Position numbers and translations under genes: made by a program. Positions 1-8,060 of a DNA stretch of 64,000 nucleotides are shown piece after piece. Source of the stretch: 2-12-FULL-65-11 sp049679965 (GTDB lineage Bacteria > Acidobacteriota > Vicinamibacteria > Vicinamibacterales > CAVVIG01); assembly GCA_049679965.1 (NCBI GenBank), contig JBAUGX010000176.1, positions 1 to 64,000 on the forward strand, read 5' to 3'. Positions within the stretch are counted from its first letter, which is position 1; each line of letters starts with the position of its first letter. The notes below the pieces were generated by a model that saw only the letters and a program-made list of their open reading frames with translations, had not been told where the DNA came from and did not search any database.

Positions 1-1247
1 GCGTGTTGCCAGAGCGAGACGCCCGCCGCCGCGAGGACGGCGGCAAGCGTGAAGCTGACGATCATGGCGGCGCCGGCGACGCTCGCGGGATCGTCCACGC
101 CCACGACGAGCGCGACGAGACTGGCCAGGGGCGCGAGCACCAGCACGGGCCCACACCACGCGCGAGCGTGCAGACGCGGGCCGACGCGGGACACGAGGTC
201 GAGCGTCCACGACGCCGCGAAGACCGACAGGTGCGGAAAATAGGCGACCAGATACTGGTCGTACACGCGCGGGATCACGCCCACGCCCACAAAGAGGCTC
301 GCCGCCGTGCCGAGCAGCACGAGGCGGCTGCCCGCCGCCTCGACCTTCGCGCGCATGGCGCTCACGACGAATCCGCCGAAACCGAGCACCATCAGCGCGG
401 GCGAGTGAATCAGATGTGAGAAGAGCCGGGGAAGAGGCGAAAACCTGCCGGCATTCTGAGCGATATTGACGCCCACGTTGTGGTGCACCAACGCAGTCAG
501 GGCGCCATGCGCGTCGAACCAGTACATGGTCCACGCCACGGGCGCCGCGGCGCCGGCGACGAACAGCGAAACCAGGATCGCGCGCAGGCGCCAGCGCTCG
601 ATTCTTCCCGCGCCTGGCTCCCCCACGTAGGCAAGCAGCGCCACCGCCAGGCCCGGCAGCGCGAGAACCGACTTCTGTGTGAACAGCACGGCCGCACCAA
701 AGGCCAGGCCGCCCAGGCTGAACAGCGCCCCGGCGACAGAGGCCCGATCGGACCGCCACGCACGGACGACGGCGATGAGGCACAGCAGGAGGCACAGCAG
801 CGCCGGCACGTCGGGGCGATACTCGAACATCACATCCTGAAACTGACTGGCCGCGGTGAACAGGAACGCGGCGAGCATGCCGGTCTCACGGTCGCGCCAG
901 AGCCGGCCCAGCTCGTAGACGCAGACAACCGACGCGATACTGATCCCCCACATCAGCAGTCGGAGCACCACGAGGAGGCTCACCGCCGCGTGCGGATCCG
1001 TGTCGGTCGCGAAATGCGGAAAGAGCGGCGCGAACAGGAAATACAGCCAGGGCGTGTGATGCTCGAAGAAATCGACATAGGGCACCAGCCCGCGCGACAC
1101 GCTCCACGTCGCGTGCGCGTGCTCGAACTCGTCGAGATCCAGGTAGCGATGGAGGATGAACCAGACGCGCGACGCGAGCATGACGGCCGTCAGGATGAGG
1201 GCCGCACGGGCCACGCGCGGCCGGCCGTCAGAGCCGATCGGATCCAT
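1..1247 (-). CDS. Glycosyltransferase family 39-like membrane protein, C-terminus beyond window
   Basis: This frame is open from an ATG at 1247 down to base 1 (about 415 codons), so the gene runs off the left edge. The protein is strongly hydrophobic with at least eight likely membrane segments. Near residue 35 it has an acidic loop motif (LDLDEFEHAHATW) followed by FFEHHTPWLYFLF, the pattern of the first periplasmic loop of GT-C (PMT/ArnT, GT39) transferases, which use polyprenyl-phosphate sugars as donors. The sugar and acceptor cannot be read from the sequence. A long plus-strand frame over the same DNA (480-1256) is Arg/His/Gln-rich and looks like a shadow. It is divergent from the desaturase at 1331. 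Confidence 0.8.
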   Translation of the reverse strand, partial: MDPIGSDGRPRVARAALILTAVMLASRVWFILHRYLDLDEFEHAHATWSVSRGLVPYVDFFEHHTPWLYFLFAPLFPHFATDTDPHAAVSLLVVLRLLMWGISIASVVCVYELGRLWRDRETGMLAAFLFTAASQFQDVMFEYRPDVPALLCLLLCLIAVVRAWRSDRASVAGALFSLGGLAFGAAVLFTQKSVLALPGLAVALLAYVGEPGAGRIERWRLRAILVSLFVAGAAAPVAWTMYWFDAHGALTALVHHNVGVNIAQNAGRFSPLPRLFSHLIHSPALMVLGFGGFVVSAMRAKVEAAGSRLVLLGTAASLFVGVGVIPRVYDQYLVAYFPHLSVFAASWTLDLVSRVGPRLHARAWCGPVLVLAPLASLVALVVGVDDPASVAGAAMIVSFTLAAVLAAAGVSLWQH

Positions 1248-1318
1248 CGGCGATGATGTTACCGTGGAACTCTAGCCGAACGGTACCTCATGGCTTAACA
1301 TAGGGCGGACTTCCAGAG

Positions 1319-1323
1319 AGGAG
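1319..1323 (+). promoter_or_regulatory. Shine-Dalgarno AGGAG that decides the desaturase start
   Basis: AGGAG lies 7 nt before an in-frame ATC at 1331. No ATG, GTG or TTG in the desaturase frame lies at a usable distance. The first conventional codon, GTG at 1355, has no upstream ribosome binding site. Confidence 0.55.
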
Positions 1324-1330
1324 AGAGACG

Positions 1331-2281
1331 ATCGCCTCCTTAGATTACATTCGCGTGACGGGCGCCGAACCGCACCTCGCGCGTGGGCGCCAGATTCTGG
1401 CGGCACACCCCGAGCTGCGGTTACTCGCCGGTCCGCTGCCGCAGAGCGCGGGCTGGACGCTCGTGCTCGCGTCGACACAGCTCGCGCTGGCGCTCCTGCT
1501 CATGGGTCAGCCCTGGTACGTGTGGCTCCCGTGTGCCTACGTCGTGGGCGCGACCATCGATCACGCGCTCTTCGTCCTGATTCACGAGACCGCCCACAAT
1601 CTCGTGTTCCGCTGGCGCACGGGCAATCGCCTGACGGCGCTCCTCGCCAACGTACCGCTGGTCTTTCCGGCGGCCATGTCGTTCTGCAAGTACCACCTGC
1701 TCCACCACCGCCACATGGGCGAGATCGATCTCGACGCAGACATTCCCGGCCCGACCGAAGCCCGGTTGGTTGGCCAGACGACAGCGGGCAAGGCCACATG
1801 GCTCGCGGCGCTCGCGCTGGTCCTAGGCACGCTCCGCCCGCGCCGCATCAGGTCGGTGCCTTTTCTGGACGCGTGGACGGCGGCCAACATGCTGTCTCAG
1901 GCCGGCGTCGTTCTGGCGATCGTGGCGTGGGTGGGCCTCGAGCCGCTCAAGTACCTGACCGCGTCCATGATGATGGCCGTGGGGCTGCACCCGCTCGGGG
2001 CGCGGTGGATCCAAGAGCACTACGTGTTCAAGGCCGGACAGGAAACCTACTCCTATTACGGCCCGCTCAACCGCGTGAGCTTCAACGTGGGCTACCACAA
2101 CGAGCATCACGATCTCATCACGGTCCCGTGGCGGCGGTTGCCGCAGGTCAGGCGCGGCGCCCCGGAGTTCTACGACCATCTGCACGCCCACTGGTCGTGG
2201 ACGCGGCTACTCGTACGGTTCCTCCGCGATCGCCAGGTCACGCTCTTCAGCCGGATCGTCCGGCCCCGATCGAGTTCCTGA
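1331..2281 (+). CDS. Dihydroceramide Δ4-desaturase-like membrane fatty-acyl desaturase (paralogue 1)
   Basis: A 316-residue membrane desaturase if started at ATC 1331. All three di-iron histidine boxes are present: HETAH (85-89), HLLHHRH (122-128) and HNEHH (256-260). The flanking sequence follows the eukaryotic DEGS/DES1 family closely: an N-terminal block with PHLARGRQIL and PELRLLAGP, then GQETYSYYGPLN, FNVGYHNEHHD and EFYDHL. That family introduces the 4,5-trans double bond into dihydroceramide. The start is chosen because the paralogue at 13307 begins MPQDDYIRVT and the equivalent segment here (IASLDYIRVT) starts at ATC, 7 nt after AGGAG; GTG 1355 would remove part of that block. Its neighbours encode ceramide synthesis enzymes. 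Family is confident; substrate is inferred. Confidence 0.85.
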   Translation: MASLDYIRVTGAEPHLARGRQILAAHPELRLLAGPLPQSAGWTLVLASTQLALALLLMGQPWYVWLPCAYVVGATIDHALFVLIHETAHNLVFRWRTGNRLTALLANVPLVFPAAMSFCKYHLLHHRHMGEIDLDADIPGPTEARLVGQTTAGKATWLAALALVLGTLRPRRIRSVPFLDAWTAANMLSQAGVVLAIVAWVGLEPLKYLTASMMMAVGLHPLGARWIQEHYVFKAGQETYSYYGPLNRVSFNVGYHNEHHDLITVPWRRLPQVRRGAPEFYDHLHAHWSWTRLLVRFLRDRQVTLFSRIVRPRSSS

Positions 2282-2287
2282 TCGACG

Positions 2288-2665
2288 TCACTGCACGGTA
2301 AACGTCAGCTCTTTCAATACCCGATCGCTGGCGTCGGTCACGGTCACGGTCCACTCGCCGGCCTTCCACACGGTCTTGTTGGCCCACGTGCGCCACGGGT
2401 CGCCGCCGACCTGTAGCGTGGTGCTGGAGGTGCTGTCGCCAGTCTTCCAGGTCACTGTGACGGTGTCCGACCCGCTGCCGGTGAGTCTCAGCCACAGGTA
2501 GACCTTGTCGTTCACGGCGAAGGTCGTGGTTTCGTCGGTGATGGCGCGATCCTGCACGCCCTTCCCGAGTTTGGCCTCGGCAACCTGCAGGCCCTGCGCA
2601 TATACCGTCGGGAGCACGAATCCGCACGCGGCGACGAGGACAAGCAGCGAGAGCAGTCTCTTCAT
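2288..2665 (-). CDS. Secreted DUF2914-like protein
   Basis: A 125-residue protein with a signal peptide (MKRLLSLLVLVAACGFVLPTV, cleavage probably after YAQ) and a small beta-rich domain. Its ending, WRTW...WKAGEWTVTVTD...VLKELTFTV, resembles the DUF2914 family of exported Ig-like domains of unknown function. AAGGAG lies 8 nt before the ATG and supports the start. It is convergent with the first desaturase and divergent from the bCerS-like gene, with short gaps on both sides. Any role in lipid metabolism is only suggested by position. Confidence 0.75.
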   Translation of the reverse strand: MKRLLSLLVLVAACGFVLPTVYAQGLQVAEAKLGKGVQDRAITDETTTFAVNDKVYLWLRLTGSGSDTVTVTWKTGDSTSSTTLQVGGDPWRTWANKTVWKAGEWTVTVTDASDRVLKELTFTVQ

Positions 2666-2755
2666 GACGATATCTCCTTATGACCGGCTGTGACGGCGGG
2701 GAGCCAGACACAGGTCGCAGCGAATCGCCACAAGCATGACATAACATATGGGCTC

Positions 2756-3868
2756 GTGATCGACGTCTCCCCCGCGTTCGGGCGCCGCGACATCGGCCGC
2801 TTCATCGACTATGCGCACGTGCGGAACAGCAGCGATCCTCATTGGATACCCCCGCTTCGCCTCGCCGAGCGCGAGCGGCTCTCACCCTCGCACAATCCAT
2901 TCTTCGCCCACGCTGATGTCGAGCTGCTTCTCGCGCGGCGCAACGGCCGGATCGTCGGGCGGATCGCCGCCATCGACGATCGCCTGCACAACGACACGCA
3001 CAGAGACGGCGTTGCGATGTTCGGGTTCTTCGAGGCCGAGGATCGACCCGCGGCCCAGGCGCTGCTCACGATGGTCGAGGCCTGGGCGAGGCGACGAGGA
3101 CGTGCGCACGTCCGGGGCCCAATCAACCTGTCACTCAACGACAGTGCGGGGCTCCTGGTTGACGGGTTCGACTCCGATCCGATGGTGATGATGCCGCACA
3201 ACCCGCCTGCCTATGGCGAGTACATCGAGTCGGCCGGCTACCACAAAGTCAAGGATCTCTATGCGTGGCTCTACTCGATCGACGCCGAGGTACCACAGGT
3301 CGTGGCCCGTCTCGCCGCGCGGGTGCGCGACCGCCAGGGCGTCCTCGTGCGGCCGCTGCAGCTCGCCGAGTTCGCGCGCGAGGTCGAACGGCTCCGAGAG
3401 ATCTACTGCAGCGCATGGGAGCGGAACTGGGGCTTCGTGGCGCCGACGCCCGCCGAGTTCCGCCGGATTGCCGGCGAGATGAAGCAGATCTTCGATCCGC
3501 GGTGCGCTGTCTGCGCCGAAGCGAACGGACGGCCCGTCGCGTGCGCCATCGCCATTCCAGACATCAATCAAGCGCTCAAGGGCACCGATGGCCGTCTGTT
3601 TCCCCTTGGCCTGATTCGGCTGCTCGGACGCAAGCGGATCATCGATCAGGCGCGACTCCTGCTGTTCGGCGTCCTCGCGGAGTACCGCACCCTCGGGCTC
3701 TACCCGCTTCTCCTGTTCGAGCTTCACCGCCAGATGAAGGACACACGCTATCGTCGCGTCGAGTTCTCCTGGGTGCTCGAAGACAACCGCGACATCAACC
3801 AGCCGGCCGAAATGGCCGGGGCAAGGCGCTACAAGACGTATCGCATTTATCAGAAGGCGCTGGCGTGA
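2756..3868 (+). CDS. bCerS-like GNAT-fold N-acyltransferase (bacterial ceramide synthase candidate)
   Basis: About 370 residues. Recognisable blocks are NPFFAHADVELLLA, GRIVGRIAAIDD, FGFFEAED, RGPINLSLNDSAGLLVDGFD and GYHKVKDLYAW, followed by a C-terminal acetyltransferase-like half. I associate this pattern with the GNAT-superfamily proteins shown in Caulobacter to acylate 3-oxosphinganine (bCerS), a family unrelated to eukaryotic ceramide synthases. The next gene overlaps by 4 nt (GTGA) and looks like ceramide reductase, and an spt/acp/ligase operon converges on the pair. An in-frame GTG at 2690 would add 22 residues of unpromising sequence; I prefer GTG 2756, which sits just after a TAACAT -10-like element. 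Assignment rests on motifs and context. Confidence 0.7.
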   Translation: MIDVSPAFGRRDIGRFIDYAHVRNSSDPHWIPPLRLAERERLSPSHNPFFAHADVELLLARRNGRIVGRIAAIDDRLHNDTHRDGVAMFGFFEAEDRPAAQALLTMVEAWARRRGRAHVRGPINLSLNDSAGLLVDGFDSDPMVMMPHNPPAYGEYIESAGYHKVKDLYAWLYSIDAEVPQVVARLAARVRDRQGVLVRPLQLAEFAREVERLREIYCSAWERNWGFVAPTPAEFRRIAGEMKQIFDPRCAVCAEANGRPVACAIAIPDINQALKGTDGRLFPLGLIRLLGRKRIIDQARLLLFGVLAEYRTLGLYPLLLFELHRQMKDTRYRRVEFSWVLEDNRDINQPAEMAGARRYKTYRIYQKALA

Positions 3869-4836
3869 GCGAGAGGAGCAGGCGCGTCGCCGTGACCGGC
3901 GCGACAGGTTTCATCGGCCGTCACCTGACGGCCCACCTCGTTTCGCAGGGCGCGGACGTGCGCGCGATCGTGCGCGCGCGCTCCGCGCATGCTGCGCCTC
4001 CAGGCGCGACCACCGTCCAGGCACCACTCGAAACGTCCGCGCTGACTGAGGCCTTTGCAGGCGTCGACGCCGTCGTGCATCTCGCCGGCATCGTCTCGAC
4101 GGTGCGCGAGCGCGAGTACATCGACGTCAACGTCCGCGGCACCCAGGCCGTCGCCGCGGCCGCCCGTGCCGCTGGCGCTCGCCTGATTTACGTCTCCAGT
4201 CTCGCCGCGGCGGGCCCGGCGTCACCGGCCGCGCCAAGGCGCGAAGAGGATCCGTCAGCGCCCCTGACGCCGTACGGGCATAGCAAGCTCGCGGGCGAAC
4301 GGCTGATCACCGCGATTGAAGGACTGCGGTGGACGATTCTCCGGCCGTCGGTCGTGTACGGCCCCGGCGACCGGGCCATGCTGCCGCTGTTTCGGTTTGC
4401 CCGCCTGGGCATCCTGCCACTCGTCGGCCGGCGCGACGCCGCGTACACCTTCATTTATGTCCACGACGTCGTTCGCGCTATCGACGCGGCGCTCGCCGCC
4501 CCAACGCTTCAGGACACGGTCTTCGTCGGCCATCCCCACCCCGTGACGGCTCGCGATCTCCTCACACGAATTCAAGCGGCGCTCGGCGGTTCTGCCCTGA
4601 CGATTCCAATCCCGAGCGTCATCACCGATCTCGCGGCGATGGCCGGCGAGGCCGCCGGCAAGCTCATTGGCCGTCCGATGCTGCTGAACCGCTGGCGGAA
4701 CGTGGAAATCTCGGCGGAGGGCTTCGTCTGCCACGTCGATCGCCTGCGCGATCGTCTCGGCATCGTCGCAGAGGTGGACCTTCAGCGGGGGCTCAACGAA
4801 ACTGCGCGGTGGTACAGACAGCAGGGATGGCTGTAG
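3865..4836 (+). CDS. NAD(P)-dependent epimerase/reductase, CerR-like ceramide reductase candidate
   Basis: An extended SDR of 323 residues: N-terminal Rossmann motif TGATGFIGRHL, VVHLAGIVS, catalytic Ser region YVSSLAAAG and the YGHSK active-site Tyr/Lys. GTG 3865 overlaps the previous stop (GTGA), so translation is probably coupled to the bCerS-like gene. In Caulobacter the SDR of the ceramide cluster (CerR) reduces the 3-oxo group of oxidised ceramide; this gene has the same partners. The reading frame stays open to about 3265 upstream, but that part is a shadow of the preceding gene. An unrelated nucleotide-sugar epimerase role is possible from sequence alone. Confidence 0.75.
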   Translation: MSERSRRVAVTGATGFIGRHLTAHLVSQGADVRAIVRARSAHAAPPGATTVQAPLETSALTEAFAGVDAVVHLAGIVSTVREREYIDVNVRGTQAVAAAARAAGARLIYVSSLAAAGPASPAAPRREEDPSAPLTPYGHSKLAGERLITAIEGLRWTILRPSVVYGPGDRAMLPLFRFARLGILPLVGRRDAAYTFIYVHDVVRAIDAALAAPTLQDTVFVGHPHPVTARDLLTRIQAALGGSALTIPIPSVITDLAAMAGEAAGKLIGRPMLLNRWRNVEISAEGFVCHVDRLRDRLGIVAEVDLQRGLNETARWYRQQGWL

Positions 4837-4845
4837 TGACTGAGT

Positions 4846-6051
4846 TCAGGATACCGCGACGCGCGTCGCGCCCAGCTCGGCGCCGACGCGGGCGAAAATA
4901 TCGAGCGCGCGCGCGATCTGTTCGGGTGTGTGCGCCGCCGAGCAGCTGGCCCGCAGGACGCACTGGTCCTTCGGGCAACCGGGCGGCACGATCAGGTTGA
5001 CGTACAGGCCTTCGTGCATTAGCCGCTGCCAGAGCGCCATCGTCCTGTCTTCGTCGCCCGTGAGGATGGGGACGATCGGCGATTCGGTGTCGCCAATCAC
5101 GAAGCCGCGCTCCTGCAGGCCCTGGCGCAGCCGCCGGACATTGGACCACAGTTGCTCGCGCAGCTCGGGATGCGCCCGCACGATCTTGACCGCAGCCCGG
5201 ACGCCGGCGATATTCGACGGCGATCCGGACGCCGTGAAGACGTAGGCCCGCGCAAGGAAGTGCAGTGCCCGCAACTCGGGATGATCCGACACGCACACGC
5301 CGCCGATGCCCGCGAGTGACTTTGAAAACGTGCTGACGACGAAGTCCACCCGGTCGAGCACGCCCTGCGCTTCGGCGCACCCGAACCCGGTCGGCCCGAA
5401 CGTGCCGAGGGAGTGCGCTTCGTCCACCAGCAGGTACGCGCCGTACTGGCGGCAGACGTCGACGATTTCCCGCAGCGGCGCCACGTCGCCGCGAATCGAG
5501 TACAACCCCTCGCAGGCCACGAGGCGATTTCGCTCGCCCTTGGGCAGCCGCTCGAGCTTCTTCTGGAGACTTTCCGGCGAGTTGTGGCGAAAGCCAATGA
5601 CCTGCGCGGGCGTCTGACGGGTCGCGTCGTAGATGCTCGCGTGGCTGTCGGCGTCAATCAGGATGACGTCGTCTTTCCCGCACAGCCCGCCAATGAGCGA
5701 CAGATTGGCCTGATACCCAGTGCTGAAGATGATGGCGTGACGCTTGCCTGACCACTCGGCGAACTCCCGCTCGAGCGCTTCGTGCAGGGCCAGCGTGCCG
5801 TTGGCCGTGCGCGATCCGGTGGTTCCGGCGCCGTATTCGCTGATCGCGGCGCGCGCCGCCTCGATCACCGCCGGATGCATGGTGAGACCCAGATAGTTGT
5901 TCGAGCCGAACATCAACGTCGGCCGACCAGAGACGACGACCTCGCAGGGACCAAGCACACGGTCGATGACCGTCACGCCGGGTACCGCCGACCCGGGCGC
6001 GAAGCCCGCGAGCCGCCGTTCAATGCTCCGTAACTTGTCGAGCAGGTCCAT
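4846..6051 (-). CDS. spt: Serine palmitoyltransferase (PLP α-oxoamine synthase)
   Basis: 401 residues; condenses L-serine with an acyl thioester to 3-oxosphinganine, the first committed step of sphingolipid synthesis. PLP residues are visible: DADSHASIYD (His137), VDEAHS (Asp210, His213) and TFSKS (Lys244). Stretches such as FSTGYQANL, FRHNS, RLPK, GLYVN and SAAHTPEQI match Sphingomonas-type SPT as I remember it better than KBL or BioF of the same fold. It is the last gene of a minus-strand operon, 11 nt after the fatty acyl-AMP ligase, and is convergent with the CerR-like gene. An adjacent ACP suggests the acyl donor may be acyl-ACP rather than CoA. Confidence 0.88.
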   Translation of the reverse strand: MDLLDKLRSIERRLAGFAPGSAVPGVTVIDRVLGPCEVVVSGRPTLMFGSNNYLGLTMHPAVIEAARAAISEYGAGTTGSRTANGTLALHEALEREFAEWSGKRHAIIFSTGYQANLSLIGGLCGKDDVILIDADSHASIYDATRQTPAQVIGFRHNSPESLQKKLERLPKGERNRLVACEGLYSIRGDVAPLREIVDVCRQYGAYLLVDEAHSLGTFGPTGFGCAEAQGVLDRVDFVVSTFSKSLAGIGGVCVSDHPELRALHFLARAYVFTASGSPSNIAGVRAAVKIVRAHPELREQLWSNVRRLRQGLQERGFVIGDTESPIVPILTGDEDRTMALWQRLMHEGLYVNLIVPPGCPKDQCVLRASCSAAHTPEQIARALDIFARVGAELGATRVAVS

Positions 6052-6062
6052 CCACTCTCCGT

Positions 6063-7748
6063 TTACGCGCGCAGTCCGGCCTGGTCGGCCGCGTCGCCCA
6101 CGAGCCCGCCGCTCTCGTATTTCGCCTTGGTTGCCGCGCGCTGCACCTTGCCGCTGGTCGTCCGGCCGATCGTTCCACTCGGCACGGACACGACGTCGTC
6201 GACGTACAGACCCAGCGCGTCGCCGACTCGCCGCCGAATCCCCTCGGCCAACGCCGCCGCGCCGACCGTGCCGCTCGGCTCCGCGACAATCACCACGCGA
6301 TCGGAGGCCCCTTGCCGGGTCGTGCCGAACGCCACCACCCGGCCCCGGCGAACGCCCGCCAATTCAGCGACCGCCCATTCCAGATCCTGCGGGTGGAACT
6401 TCCGGCCGTTGACGATGATGATGTCCTTCGCGCGGCCGCAAACAAACAGCTCGCCGTCAGACAGATAGCCCAAGTCTCCGGTGTGCAGCCATCCGTTTCT
6501 CAGCGTCTCCGCGGTCAGGGCTGGGTCCTTATAGTAACCCAGCATGACCGACGGTCCCGACAGCACGATCTCGCCGACCTCGCGATCGGGCAGCTCCCGC
6601 CCGTCCTCACCCACGATGCGAATCGCGTGACCCGGCAAGGCGCGTCCGCAGCCGACGACGGGCACCGACGGTCCGCCCCCCACCGCCAGCGTGGCAAGCC
6701 GTCGCTTGGTGAGATCGTCGGACGCGATGTGCTCGACTCGAGGCAGCTGGCCGCGCGGTGGGAACGTCGCGGCAAGCACGTGTTCGGCCAGGCCGTAGCT
6801 TGGCAAGAAGCTCGTGGCTCGGAATCCCACCGGCGCAAAGCGTTCGGCGAACGCCATGAGCGTCGGGGCATGGATAGGCTCGGCCCCGCACCCGGCGACT
6901 CGCCAGCACGAAAGATCCAGGCCTTCGAGATCGCGATCCTTCACGCGGCGGACCGACAGGTCGTACGCAAAATTGGGCGCGAAGCTGATGGTGCCGCGGT
7001 AGCGCGAGATCGCCTTCAGCCACTCGGCCGGGCGCTTGACGAACGCCTGCGGCGTCAGCAGGATGCCCGGCCGCTCGGAGTACAGCGGGCCGAGCGCCAT
7101 GCCGACCAGACCCATGTCGTGATAGAGCGGCAGCCAGCTCAGGGCCGTGTCTTCGCTCGACGTGCCCAGCCCGGCCGGGCCGTTGATCGCATCGACGTTG
7201 GCCGACAGATTCCGGTGAGACAGCGCCACGCCCTTTGGCGACGAGGTCGAGCCCGACGTGAACTGCACGAACGCGATGTCATCGAGCGACGGCATCGCGT
7301 CGGGCGGCAGTGCGGGCGCATCGAGGGCCTCGCGCGACAGGACGAGGGCCAGCTCCGGGCAGGTCGCCCGGAGCGCCTCGAAACCGCTTACCAGTGCGGC
7401 GGCCGTCACGACAGCCTTGGCACCCGAGGCGCGCAGGATACCGGCTGTGAGATCGAAATACCGATCCAGACCGCCGGCTGTCACCGGTGGATACAGCGAT
7501 GCAGGCACCAGGCCGGCCATCGACGCGCCGAACAGCGACGTCAGGAAGGGCTCGGCATCGGCGAGCACTAGCGCGACCACGTCGCCGCGCCGCAGGCCGG
7601 CCTCGACGAGCGAGCGCCCGACGCCGAACGACGCCTGCTGCAGTTCCGCGTACGACCGGCGGGTTTCGACCCCGCCGTCGACAAAGGTGTAGCCCTGACC
7701 GGAACGCGCGGCCCGATCGAGCGCTTCAGGGAGCGTGCGGAACGTCAT
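6063..7748 (-). CDS. Fatty acyl-AMP/acyl-ACP ligase (FAAL-like adenylate-forming enzyme)
   Basis: 561 residues of the ANL superfamily. The P-loop-like motif is FTSGSTSSPKGV (near residue 165), followed by PLYHDMG, SYGLAE, GWLHTGDLG and a C-terminal domain with GRAKDIIIVNGRKFHPQDLE and TTSGKVQR. The architecture resembles fatty acyl-AMP ligases that load acyl chains on a carrier protein. It sits between an ACP gene and spt, so it probably charges that ACP for the Spt or ceramide synthase step, as the acyl-ACP synthetase of the Caulobacter ceramide cluster does. GTG 7751 directly after the ACP stop is an alternative start to ATG 7748. Confidence 0.85.
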   Translation of the reverse strand: MTFRTLPEALDRAARSGQGYTFVDGGVETRRSYAELQQASFGVGRSLVEAGLRRGDVVALVLADAEPFLTSLFGASMAGLVPASLYPPVTAGGLDRYFDLTAGILRASGAKAVVTAAALVSGFEALRATCPELALVLSREALDAPALPPDAMPSLDDIAFVQFTSGSTSSPKGVALSHRNLSANVDAINGPAGLGTSSEDTALSWLPLYHDMGLVGMALGPLYSERPGILLTPQAFVKRPAEWLKAISRYRGTISFAPNFAYDLSVRRVKDRDLEGLDLSCWRVAGCGAEPIHAPTLMAFAERFAPVGFRATSFLPSYGLAEHVLAATFPPRGQLPRVEHIASDDLTKRRLATLAVGGGPSVPVVGCGRALPGHAIRIVGEDGRELPDREVGEIVLSGPSVMLGYYKDPALTAETLRNGWLHTGDLGYLSDGELFVCGRAKDIIIVNGRKFHPQDLEWAVAELAGVRRGRVVAFGTTRQGASDRVVIVAEPSGTVGAAALAEGIRRRVGDALGLYVDDVVSVPSGTIGRTTSGKVQRAATKAKYESGGLVGDAADQAGLRA

Positions 7749-7751
7749 CAC

Positions 7752-8012
7752 CTAGGTCGACCGTCCCTCGGTGAGCTGCGCGACCTGCGCCACGACCTGC
7801 GCGACCGTCCGCGTTGTCGCCACGTCGTTGAGGGGAATCGACACGTCGAACCGGTCCTCCAGCTCCGCGATGACCTCGAGGACCTGAAGCGAGTCGAATC
7901 CCAGGTCGGCGACCAGATCGCTGCTGAGAGTCGGCTCGATCGGACGACGGCTCACCCGCTTGAGCACGTCGATCACGCCTTCTTCGATTTGGGCGGATGC
8001 CGGTGGAGACAT
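7752..8012 (-). CDS. Acyl carrier protein of the sphingolipid cluster
   Basis: 86 residues with the phosphopantetheine attachment motif DLGFDSL (Ser41) and the usual four-helix pattern. Its stop is followed at once by the ligase start, so the two are almost certainly co-translated. It is a dedicated ACP rather than the housekeeping AcpP: no fab genes are near. Its Caulobacter counterpart is needed for ceramide synthesis. Its start lies 48 nt after the stop of the FAD oxidoreductase upstream. Confidence 0.9.
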   Translation of the reverse strand: MSPPASAQIEEGVIDVLKRVSRRPIEPTLSSDLVADLGFDSLQVLEVIAELEDRFDVSIPLNDVATTRTVAQVVAQVAQLTEGRST

Positions 8013-8060
8013 GTAAGGAATGCGTTCAAGAATAGCACCCGGGCGCGGGCCAACGCCACC

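Noticed and set aside
480..1256. Long plus-strand frame opposite the glycosyltransferase gene
   Set aside because: The product is Arg/His/Gln-rich with no hydrophobic core or family, while the minus strand encodes a plausible membrane protein over the same bases.
3265..3864. Extended N-terminus of the CerR-like reductase frame
   Set aside because: These codons lie inside the bCerS-like gene, and their translation has no recognisable fold; the Rossmann motif begins only after GTG 3865.
4846..6051. Reading the α-oxoamine synthase as 2-amino-3-oxobutyrate CoA ligase (kbl), partner of the threonine dehydrogenase at 23260
   Set aside because: Sequence blocks around the PLP site and the HNS/RLPK segment are SPT-like, and the gene shares an operon with ACP and an acyl ligase.
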